DNA of 64,000 bases, taken from NCBI RefSeq assembly GCF_012328925.1, contig NZ_JAAXLS010000022.1, forward strand, positions 43,055-107,054, read 5' to 3'. Made by a program: the position numbers and the translations under genes. This DNA comes from Amycolatopsis acididurans. Its GTDB lineage: Bacteria; Actinomycetota; Actinomycetes; Mycobacteriales; Pseudonocardiaceae. How positions within the stretch are numbered: the first letter of the stretch is position 1; the number at the start of each line of letters is the position of its first letter. Of this stretch, positions 48,617 to 56,223 are shown one piece after another. Under the pieces are notes generated by a model. It ran no database searches, was not told the DNA's origin, and saw only the letters and a program-made list of their open reading frames with translations.

Positions 48617-51235
48617 TTAAGTAAGCAGCGTCAGGACCGTCTCGGTGTGGCGGCCCGCCGAGCGCGCCGTGCGGGCCTGGAGCCAGGCCTCCAGGCGGTC
48701 CTCGGCCAGCGGGCGGGAGATCAGGTACCCCTGCGCGACGTCGCAGCCCATCGCCTCGAGCTGGTCGCGGGCGATGTCCTCTTCGACGCCCTCGGCGACG
48801 ACGGTCAGCCCCAGCGAATGCCCCAGCTCGACGATCGAGCGCACCACCGCGAGGTCGCCGAGATCGGTGCCCATGCCCAGCACGAAGCTCTTGTCGATCT
48901 TGACCTCGTCCACCGGCAGCTGCCGCAGGTAGGCCAGCGACGAGTACCCGGTGCCGAAGTCGTCGACCGCGAGCACGATGCCCAGCGCGTGCAGTTCGCG
49001 CAGGATCGGCAGCGCCTTCTGCGGATCGGCCATCACGCCGGACTCGGTCAGCTCGAACGTCAGCAGCTCCGGCGGCACCTCGAAGCGGTCCAAGGCCTGC
49101 CTGACCTTGGCGGGGAAATCCTCGTCGGCCAGGTTGCGCACGGACAGGTTCACCGCGACCGAGACGCGCAGCCCTTCGTCCATCCACTTGCGAGCCCTGG
49201 CCAGCGACTGGTCGAGCACGAAACCGGTGAGCACGCCGATCAGCCCGGCGGCCTCCACGGCGGGCACGAACTCGTCGGGGTCGAGCTTGCCGAACTCCGG
49301 ATGCACCCACCGCACGAGCGCCTCGACACCGACGACCTGCTTGCTCGGCAGCGACACCTTCGGCTGGTAGTGGACGCTGACCTGGCCCTCTTCCAGCGCC
49401 TGCCGGAACTGGGTGACCATCTGGAAGCGGCGCAGGAACATCTGGCCCATGCTCGGCACGTAGCCGCGCACCTCTTCGCCGCCTCGGGTGGCCCGCACGG
49501 CGACGTCGGCGCGTTGCAGCAGCGCGTCGACGTCCATGTCCTCGTCGCTGTCCTCGGCCACCGGCGAGGCGTAACCCACCATCGCGTTGGCCTCGACGGT
49601 GATCCGGTCCACCGGGTAGGGCTCGGACAGCTGGGCACGCAGCCGTTCGGCGGCTTCCTGCACGCGCGCGCCCTGGCAGCCGACGAGCAGCGCCGCGAAC
49701 GAGGCGCCCTCCAGCCGGGCCAGCGGCACGTCCGGGCCGAGCGCCTCACGGATGCGCCGTCCCGCCGCGATCACCATCCGGTCGGCCCACACGTAGCCCA
49801 GCGCGTCGCTGACGGTGGAGAACACGTCGAGGTCGACCCGGAGCACGGCGGCGTCGGTGCGGTCACGCAGCGGTTCGCGCGCCACCTGCCGGAAGCCGGG
49901 GCGGTTCAGCAGGCCGGTGAGCGGATCGTGGTAGGCGTCGTGGCGCAGGGTCGCGAGCAGGCGCCGGTTGTCCAGCGCCGTCGCGAGGTGGCTGGCCATC
50001 GTGCCCAGCAGCTGCACGTCGTACTTGCCGAACCCGCGCCACCGGGAAAGCCGGTCGTGCGCTTCGACCACACCCAGCAGCTGGTTGGCGCTGCGCAGCG
50101 GAACGACGAGAACCTCCTGCGCGCCGCGGTCGAGCAGCGCCGAGGCGATGTCGGGGTTGGACTCGTTGATCCGGAAGTGGCGGACGTGCGAGCCGGGCAG
50201 CCGCATCAGCGCGTCGTCGCCGGGCACCTCGTGGCCGGGTAGCGGCTCACCGGCCATGACGGTGCGCATCGCCGCCGTCGGTTCCAGGCGCAGCCGGAGC
50301 ACCACCCGGCCCGCCGCGAGCTGATCCTTGATCCGCTCGGCGATGGTGGCCCATTCACTGACGTTGACCCCGGCGGCGAGATCGTCCGCGCGGCTGGCCG
50401 GACGGGCGGCGGCCTGCTGGCCCGACCGCGCCACCATCAGGCTCACGTCGGAAAGCGCTTCCATGTCGCGCTGCTCGCGGAGCAGATCCGAGTAGGCCCA
50501 GTACAGCGCGGAAAGTCCGAGGAAGACCGCGAGCACGAGCGGCCACGCGTGGCTGGTGCCGTCGATGACGAGGTAGCCGCTCAACCCGACCGAGGCGTTG
50601 ACGAAACCGACGACCAGGATCCGGCCGGTCAGCCGCAGCGCGGTGCCGATGCGCATGCGGCGGCGCAGCACGCGGACCGCGGCCAGTGCCAGCAGGGTGC
50701 TGGCCAGCGGCGCGGTCAGCGTGCCGGCGAGCGCGGCCGGCCAGGTCATCTCCGTGCTGCCCATCAGCCGTTCGACGAGACCCGCGACCGCGAACGCGCT
50801 GGTGATCTCCAGCAGGAAGGCGCCCGCGTTGTAGAGGACACGGCCGGAGACCCTGCGAACCAGGAGTGTGCTGATGCCCGCGACCAGGTGCGCGGCCAGC
50901 ACGACTTCGAACGGGGCCACGAAGAAGCCGATGACCAGCGGGATCTCGGTGAAGGAGATGGTCCAGGAGATACCGCTGCGGACGTCGACGTTGATGCCGA
51001 GCTGCTCGGCGAGCAGGAACGACAGCGCCAGCACCGGGCCGATCCACCAGAGATCGGTGCCACCGTTGAACGGCAGCCAGAGCGATACGGCGGCGGCGGC
51101 GAGCAGGCCGCAGGTGAGCACGGTCAGTGTGTAGATCCGGAACCTGCGTTCATCGCCGCGTGCCTCGCCGGATGGCCGGTGGATATCGGCTGCCGCCGGA
51201 ACAGGATCGCTGGACGTGCCACTAGTGCCCGGCAT
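48617..51235 (-). CDS. Membrane-bound EAL-domain c-di-GMP phosphodiesterase with degenerate GGDEF domain
   Basis: 872 residues. Eight or so N-terminal hydrophobic stretches (residues about 30-265) form a membrane sensor domain; a GAF-like region follows (SEWATIAERIKDQLAAGRVV), then a GGDEF domain whose active site reads RLEGASFAALL rather than GGDEF, so it is probably not a cyclase. The EAL domain looks active: E638 in EALVRW, NLSVRNL, ELTESG, D758/D759 in DDFGTGYSSL and KIDKSFV. Hydrolyses c-di-GMP to pGpG, possibly in response to a signal sensed by the membrane part. ATG 51235 has GGAGG four bases upstream. Confidence 0.9.
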   Translation of the reverse strand: MPGTSGTSSDPVPAAADIHRPSGEARGDERRFRIYTLTVLTCGLLAAAAVSLWLPFNGGTDLWWIGPVLALSFLLAEQLGINVDVRSGISWTISFTEIPLVIGFFVAPFEVVLAAHLVAGISTLLVRRVSGRVLYNAGAFLLEITSAFAVAGLVERLMGSTEMTWPAALAGTLTAPLASTLLALAAVRVLRRRMRIGTALRLTGRILVVGFVNASVGLSGYLVIDGTSHAWPLVLAVFLGLSALYWAYSDLLREQRDMEALSDVSLMVARSGQQAAARPASRADDLAAGVNVSEWATIAERIKDQLAAGRVVLRLRLEPTAAMRTVMAGEPLPGHEVPGDDALMRLPGSHVRHFRINESNPDIASALLDRGAQEVLVVPLRSANQLLGVVEAHDRLSRWRGFGKYDVQLLGTMASHLATALDNRRLLATLRHDAYHDPLTGLLNRPGFRQVAREPLRDRTDAAVLRVDLDVFSTVSDALGYVWADRMVIAAGRRIREALGPDVPLARLEGASFAALLVGCQGARVQEAAERLRAQLSEPYPVDRITVEANAMVGYASPVAEDSDEDMDVDALLQRADVAVRATRGGEEVRGYVPSMGQMFLRRFQMVTQFRQALEEGQVSVHYQPKVSLPSKQVVGVEALVRWVHPEFGKLDPDEFVPAVEAAGLIGVLTGFVLDQSLARARKWMDEGLRVSVAVNLSVRNLADEDFPAKVRQALDRFEVPPELLTFELTESGVMADPQKALPILRELHALGIVLAVDDFGTGYSSLAYLRQLPVDEVKIDKSFVLGMGTDLGDLAVVRSIVELGHSLGLTVVAEGVEEDIARDQLEAMGCDVAQGYLISRPLAEDRLEAWLQARTARSAGRHTETVLTLLT

Positions 51236-51361
51236 GCAACCTCCTTCCTGACCTTTCCGCCCCATCTGCCCGCGCCCAGTTCCACCCACCGGAAGATCTC
51301 GATCTCCGGTTGAATGAGGAGATCACTGTACCCCGGAGGGCGTACTTCAGCCTCTTTCCGG

Positions 51362-51390
51362 CTGCTATGACATCACCTCATAGTTAACAA
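51362..51390 (-). promoter_or_regulatory. Candidate promoter for the phosphodiesterase gene
   Basis: TTGTTA (51385-51390) and TAGCAG (51362-51367) on the minus strand are 17 nt apart. The start near 51355 gives a leader of about 120 nt that contains a hairpin, GATCTCC/GGAGATC (51301-51324). No c-di-GMP riboswitch could be identified. Confidence 0.3.
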
Positions 51391-51456
51391 TGCGCCAACT
51401 CCCCTGACCTGCGGCGACTACCGGGTGAAACTGGAGCGCGGTTCGCCTTTTTTCGA

Positions 51457-52458
51457 TTGCTTGCGGTAACCGACCCTGCTTACCCGCCGAGCTATGCGGA
51501 GGTCTTCAATACGCGCATGAACGCCGACGCGCTTGCGACGGAGCACGCCGCCAGGCTGGGCAGGATGGACCCGCTCCTGCCCTCGTCAGACCCGTTCGCC
51601 GGACGCGGGAACGAGGCCGAGATCCTCATCGCGGAAGACGGCGAATCGTGGGCGAGCGGGGTTCCGTTCCGCAGTGAAGTAGCTGCAGATTCAAGTGACT
51701 CTCTGTGGCGCGCACTTGTCGAGTACCGGCTGATCGTGCGGCTCGCGGGCCCCCATCCGGGCAGGCCCCTCACAGAAATCCTCACCCAGTGGGATGAATA
51801 TCTCAGAAGGGTTGCGATTCCGGGCGAGTGGGATACCGCGGCGGTCGTCCCCCGGCCGAGCCGCGACACGGCGGGTTCGGCGGAGCTGCTGCGGCAGGGT
51901 TTCAGCGCGACCCGGGTGCTCGCCGTGCGCCCGGCGGACCGCTTGGCCAATCCGGGCCCGCCCGCCGAACCGGGGGTGCGGATCCGCCCCGCCGAGCCCG
52001 GCGATCTGGGCACCGCCGTCGAGCTGTTCACCGAGCTGCAGCAGTACGACTCGCAATTCGGCATGGTCACGCTGCGGGCGAACGCGGGCGATCTGCTCAC
52101 CTCGGATCTGGAGAGCCAGCTCGACCGCACCGATCCGACGGTGTGGATCGCGGAACTGTACGGACGGCCGCTGGGACTGCTGCGGATCCAGTACCCGGCG
52201 GAGGCGTCCTGGGTCGCGCCGTACGTCTCGGCCGAGCGCGTCGGATACCTGTCGACGCTGCACGTGGCCGAGGCCGCCCGGTCCTCGGGTGTCGGCAGCG
52301 CGCTGGCGGCGCACGCGCATCAGCTCTTCGACGAGGCCGACGTGGACGCCGTGCTGTTGCATCACGCGCTCGCCAGCCCGCGGTCCACGCCCTTCTGGTA
52401 CTCGCGGGGCTACCGGCCGCTGTGGACCTACTGGTACCGCCGCCCGGCTACGCTCTGA
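51457..52458 (+). CDS. GNAT-family acetyltransferase
   Basis: 333 residues from a TTG at 51457 without a visible ribosome binding site; the ATG at 51517 (MNADALATEHAARLGRMDPL) is a likely alternative, with GGAGG 14 bases upstream. The N-terminal half has no recognised motif. The C-terminal half is a GNAT domain (RIRPAEPGDLGTAVELFTEL, then YLSTLHVAEAARSSGVGSAL, the acetyl-CoA-binding motif A). The ending PFWYSRGYRPLWTYWYRRP is typical. Acceptor unknown. Lies between the divergent phosphodiesterase gene and lon, 112 nt before lon. Confidence 0.8.
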   Translation: MLAVTDPAYPPSYAEVFNTRMNADALATEHAARLGRMDPLLPSSDPFAGRGNEAEILIAEDGESWASGVPFRSEVAADSSDSLWRALVEYRLIVRLAGPHPGRPLTEILTQWDEYLRRVAIPGEWDTAAVVPRPSRDTAGSAELLRQGFSATRVLAVRPADRLANPGPPAEPGVRIRPAEPGDLGTAVELFTELQQYDSQFGMVTLRANAGDLLTSDLESQLDRTDPTVWIAELYGRPLGLLRIQYPAEASWVAPYVSAERVGYLSTLHVAEAARSSGVGSALAAHAHQLFDEADVDAVLLHHALASPRSTPFWYSRGYRPLWTYWYRRPATL

Positions 52459-52531
52459 GCCCCCTCCTTATTCCCGAAACGCGGCTCGCTGTGAGCGAAC
52501 CACCTGCGGAAACAAATCGGCGCCCGGCGAA

Positions 52532-52552
52532 GTTGAGTGAAGCAGACTCAAC
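52532..52552. promoter_or_regulatory. HAIR-like operator (HspR binding site) upstream of lon
   Basis: GTTGAGT (52532-52538), a seven-base spacer and ACTCAAC (52546-52552) form an inverted repeat. It matches the HAIR consensus CTTGAGT-N7-ACTCAAG except at the outermost base of each arm. HspR represses clpB, dnaK and lon in Streptomyces, and this site lies 19 bases before the lon ATG, so heat-shock control is expected. Confidence 0.75.
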
Positions 52553-52570
52553 TACAGAAGGAGCGCCCCG

Positions 52571-54964
52571 ATGACTGAGATCAGGCTCCTGCCCCTGCTG
52601 CCCGTCGATGACGACGTCGTGCTGCCCGGCATGATCGTCCCGATCGAACTCGAAGACCCCGACACCCGCGCCGCGGTGGAATCCGCGCAGGCCAAGACCC
52701 CGAGCACCTCGTCGTTCCCCGGCATCCGCTCGCTTCCCACGATCAAGGCCGAGGTCCTGATCGTGCCTCGCCTGGACGGTGAGTACGCCGAACTCGGCAC
52801 CGTCGCCACGATCGAACGCGTCGGCAAGCTGCCCGGCGGCAAGTCCGCGGTGCTGCTGCGCGGCACGCGCCGGGCTCGCGTCGGCGAACCTGGTGAAGGC
52901 CCCGGCGAGGCACGCTGGGTGCACGCCGAGGAGCTGACCGAGACGACCGACGAGCGGTCCCGCGCGCTGGCGGACGAGTTCAAGGAGCTCGTGATCGCCA
53001 CGCTGCGCGAACGCGGCGGCGAGCAGATGGCCGAGACCATCGGGCAGCTGGACGACCCGTCGGCGATCGCCGACCTGGCGGGCAACCAGCCCGATCTGCC
53101 CCTGGAGCGCAAGCTCGAACTGCTGCGCACGCTGGAGGTCACCCTTCGCCTGGAGCGCGCGCTGGAGTGGAGCCGCGAGTACATGGCCGAGCTGGAGGTC
53201 ACCGACACGATCCGCAAGGACGTGGCCGAGGGCATGGAAAAGCAGCAGAAGGAGTTCCTGCTGCGCCGTCAGCTCGACGCGATCCGCAAGGAGCTCGGCG
53301 AGCTGGACGGCAGCGCCGAGGAGGACGACTACCGCACCCGCGTCGAGAAGGCCGAGCTGCCCGAGCACGTCCGCAAGGCGGCGCTGTCCGAAGTGGACAA
53401 GCTGGAGCGGACCTCGGACCAGTCGCCGGAGGGCGGCTGGATCCGGACGTGGCTGGACACGGTGCTGGACCTGCCGTGGAACACCAGGACCACCGACGTG
53501 CACGACATCGCCGGAGCGCGTGCGGTGCTCGACGCCGACCACGCGGGCCTGGACGACGTGAAGGAACGCATCATCGAGTACCTGGCCGTGCGCGCCCGGC
53601 GCCAGGAGTCCGAGGTGGGCGGCCGGCACAACGGGGCCGTGCTCGCCCTGGTCGGTCCTCCGGGCGTGGGCAAGACCTCGCTCGGCCAGTCGGTCGCGAA
53701 GGCGATGGGCCGCGAGTTCGTGCGGGTCGCGCTCGGCGGTGTGCGGGACGAGGCGGAGATCCGCGGTCACCGGCGCACCTACGTCGGCGCGCTGCCCGGC
53801 CGCATCGTCCGCGCGATCAAGGAGGCCGGGTCGATGAACCCGGTGGTCCTGCTGGACGAGGTGGACAAGGTCGGCGCCGACTACCGGGGCGACCCGACCG
53901 CGGCGCTGCTGGAGGTGCTGGACCCGGAGCAGAACCACACGTTCCGCGACCACTACCTCGAGGTCGAGCTGGACCTGTCCGACGTGGTCTTCCTGGCCAC
54001 GGCCAATGCGCTCGACACGATCCCCGGCCCGCTGCTGGACCGGATGGAGCTGGTCACGCTCGACGGCTACACCGAACGCGAGAAGGTGATCATCGGCCGC
54101 GACCACCTGCTGCCGAAGGAGCTGGAGCGGGCCGGGATGAGCCAGGGTGACGTGGTGTTCACCGAGGACGCGCTGGCCAGGATCGCCGCCGAGTACACGC
54201 GCGAGGCCGGCGTCCGCGACGCCGACCGGACCATCGCGAAGGTGCTGCGCAAGATCGCGACCAGGGTCGCGCTCGACGAGGCGGCGCTGCCGATCACGGT
54301 GACGGCCGAGGACCTGCAGGGCTACCTGGGCAGGCCACGGCACCTGCCGGAGTCGTCGCTGCCGGCCTCGACGCAGCGCACCGCGACGCCGGGTGTGGCG
54401 ACCGGGCTGGCCGTGACGGGTGCCGGTGGTGACGTGCTCTATGTCGAGGCGTCGCTGGCCGATCCGGAGTCGGGCGCTTCGGGGCTGGCCTTGACCGGTC
54501 AGCTGGGCGACGTGATGAAGGAGTCGGCGCAGATCGCGCTGTCGTACCTGCGCTCGCACGGTGCGGAGCTGGAGCTGCCGGTCGGCGACCTGAAGGAGCG
54601 TGGCATCCACGTGCACGTGCCCGCGGGTGCGGTACCCAAGGACGGCCCGTCGGCCGGGGTCACCATGACCACGGCGCTGGCGTCGCTGCTGTCGGGCCGC
54701 GTGGTCCGGGCGGACGTGGCGATGACCGGTGAGGTGTCGCTGACCGGCCGGGTGCTGCCCATCGGCGGGGTGAAGCAGAAGCTGCTCGCCGCGCACCGGG
54801 CGGGCCTGCGCACGATCATCATCCCGCAGCGCAACGAGCCGGACCTGGACGACGTGCCCGCCGATGTCCTGGCGGAGCTGGACGTGCACCCGGTCTCGAA
54901 CGTCCGGGAGGTGCTGGAGCTGGCGCTGGCCCCGGCTTCGACGCCGGTCGCCCGGGCCGCCTGA
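52571..54964 (+). CDS. lon: ATP-dependent protease Lon
   Basis: 797 residues. N-terminal substrate-recognition domain (IRLLPLLPVDDDVVLPGMIV) with a coiled-coil region, AAA+ domain with Walker A GPPGVGKTS at residues 362-370 and Walker B VVLLDEVDK, and the C-terminal protease domain with the Ser694 (DGPSAGVTM) and Lys737 dyad. It degrades unfolded and regulatory proteins. The ATG follows AAGGAG; a HAIR-like operator lies just upstream. Length is normal for bacterial LonA. Confidence 0.97.
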   Translation: MTEIRLLPLLPVDDDVVLPGMIVPIELEDPDTRAAVESAQAKTPSTSSFPGIRSLPTIKAEVLIVPRLDGEYAELGTVATIERVGKLPGGKSAVLLRGTRRARVGEPGEGPGEARWVHAEELTETTDERSRALADEFKELVIATLRERGGEQMAETIGQLDDPSAIADLAGNQPDLPLERKLELLRTLEVTLRLERALEWSREYMAELEVTDTIRKDVAEGMEKQQKEFLLRRQLDAIRKELGELDGSAEEDDYRTRVEKAELPEHVRKAALSEVDKLERTSDQSPEGGWIRTWLDTVLDLPWNTRTTDVHDIAGARAVLDADHAGLDDVKERIIEYLAVRARRQESEVGGRHNGAVLALVGPPGVGKTSLGQSVAKAMGREFVRVALGGVRDEAEIRGHRRTYVGALPGRIVRAIKEAGSMNPVVLLDEVDKVGADYRGDPTAALLEVLDPEQNHTFRDHYLEVELDLSDVVFLATANALDTIPGPLLDRMELVTLDGYTEREKVIIGRDHLLPKELERAGMSQGDVVFTEDALARIAAEYTREAGVRDADRTIAKVLRKIATRVALDEAALPITVTAEDLQGYLGRPRHLPESSLPASTQRTATPGVATGLAVTGAGGDVLYVEASLADPESGASGLALTGQLGDVMKESAQIALSYLRSHGAELELPVGDLKERGIHVHVPAGAVPKDGPSAGVTMTTALASLLSGRVVRADVAMTGEVSLTGRVLPIGGVKQKLLAAHRAGLRTIIIPQRNEPDLDDVPADVLAELDVHPVSNVREVLELALAPASTPVARAA

Positions 54965-55006
54965 GCCGCCTGAGCCGCACGACGACAACCACATAACGAC
55001 AACGGC

Positions 55007-55045
55007 AACGCCGGCGACCACCAGGCAGTGGAGGACGCCGGCGTT
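55007..55045 (+). terminator. Hairpin after lon
   Basis: AACGCCGGCG (55007-55016) pairs with CGCCGGCGTT (55036-55045); adjacent ACGACAAC and GTTGTCGT extend it with a small bulge. It begins 42 nt after the lon stop. No U-run. Confidence 0.6.
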
Positions 55046-55102
55046 GTCGTGCGCTCGCCGGTACGTGACCTTCGTTCCGCACCTGGCCGTTTCCTTGCCT
55101 TG

Positions 55103-55121
55103 GTAGGTTAGGCTTGCTTTA
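55103..55121. promoter_or_regulatory. Iron box (IdeR/DmdR type) before the siderophore-binding protein gene
   Basis: GTAGGTTAGGCTTGCTTTA matches the consensus TTAGGTTAGGCTAACCTAA at 14 of 19 positions, with the left half nearly complete. It lies 40 bases before the start codon, in the probable promoter. Repression with iron by an IdeR/DmdR homologue is expected. Confidence 0.75.
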
Positions 55122-55160
55122 CTTTGATCACTTTCACCGGTCCCTCGAAAGGGTGTTGCC

Positions 55161-56168
55161 ATGTTCGGCAGGAAAAGAGTCCGCGCGCTGCTGACGACAG
55201 CGGCCGCGGGCGCGCTGTGCCTGGGGCTCGTCGCCTGCGGTGACGTTCAGGACGCGTCGACGCAGACCTCCGGGCCCGCGGCCTCGAACGCGGCGGATTC
55301 CTTCCCGGTGACGATCAACCACAAGTTCGGCACGACGACGATCGACAAGGCACCCTCGCGCGTCGTGGTGGTCGGCACCTCCAGCGACGATCTCGACGCG
55401 GCGCTCGCGCTGGGCGTCACCCCAATCGCGTTCTTCGACAAGTCCGGCAACTCCGGCGCCCCCGAATACCTGCAGGGCAAGATCGACACGAGCAAGACGA
55501 AGATCGTCAACGCCGCAAACGGGGTCAACGCCGAGGAGGTCGGCGCCCTCACGCCGGACCTGATCCTCGCCACCGCGGACTACGGCCTCGATCAGGAGTA
55601 CGCCAACCTGGCGAAGATCGCGCCCACGATCGGGTACGCGACCGAGTGGGGCGCGCAGTCCTGGCAGGAGCACGTGCAGGTCGCGGCCAAGGCGCTGGGC
55701 AGGCAAGCTCAGGCCCAGGGCGTGCTCGACAGCACGCAGGCCGCGATCGACAAGGTCAAGTCGGAGTATCCGAAGGCCGCGGGCAAGACGTTCACCGCGT
55801 CGGTCGGCAACACACCCGGCAAGATGTTCACGCTCGTCTCGCCGCAGGACTTCGCCGTGCAGTTGCTCCAGTCTGCAGGCCTGAAGCTCAGCCCGGCCGT
55901 CGCGGACGCGACGAAGAACGAGGCAGGCAGCCCTACCGGAACGCTCACCCCGGAGCAGTACGACAAGCTCGCCGCCGATCTCGTAGTGGTCGCGTTCACC
56001 TCGACGGACAACCAGAAGGCCTTCGAGGACAACCAGCTCGTCGCGAACATCAAGTCCGGCAACTACCTCGTCACGGACATGGCGACGATCTCCGCGCTGC
56101 GTTATCCCACGGTCTACGGCATCCCCTGGGTGCTGGACAAGCTCAAGCCCGGGTTCGCGAAGTTCTGA
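55161..56168 (+). CDS. Ferric-siderophore ABC transporter substrate-binding lipoprotein
   Basis: 335 residues. Signal peptide MFGRKRVRALLTTAAAGALC followed by the lipobox LVAC (Cys26), so it is a lipoprotein outside the membrane. The rest is a FecB/FhuD-like class III binding fold: HKFGTTTIDKAPSRVVVVGT near the start, then PDLILATADY and the C-terminal WVLDKLKPGFAKF. It should deliver a ferric siderophore to a FecCD-type permease, absent from the window. ATG 55161 has GGG purines upstream. The iron box and the adjacent NRPS genes suggest it serves the siderophore made there. Confidence 0.9.
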   Translation: MFGRKRVRALLTTAAAGALCLGLVACGDVQDASTQTSGPAASNAADSFPVTINHKFGTTTIDKAPSRVVVVGTSSDDLDAALALGVTPIAFFDKSGNSGAPEYLQGKIDTSKTKIVNAANGVNAEEVGALTPDLILATADYGLDQEYANLAKIAPTIGYATEWGAQSWQEHVQVAAKALGRQAQAQGVLDSTQAAIDKVKSEYPKAAGKTFTASVGNTPGKMFTLVSPQDFAVQLLQSAGLKLSPAVADATKNEAGSPTGTLTPEQYDKLAADLVVVAFTSTDNQKAFEDNQLVANIKSGNYLVTDMATISALRYPTVYGIPWVLDKLKPGFAKF

Positions 56169-56183
56169 CCTCCAGCTGACAGC

Positions 56184-56214
56184 ACGGCCCGCGTCCACTG
56201 TGGACGCGGGCCGT
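56184..56214. terminator. Bidirectional hairpin between the binding-protein gene and the NRPS genes
   Basis: ACGGCCCGCGTCC (56184-56196) pairs perfectly with GGACGCGGGCCGT (56202-56214) around a five-base loop. It lies 15 nt after the plus-strand stop and 9 nt after the NRPS stop on the minus strand, so it can act in both directions. Confidence 0.8.
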
Positions 56215-56223
56215 TCTCGCTTG

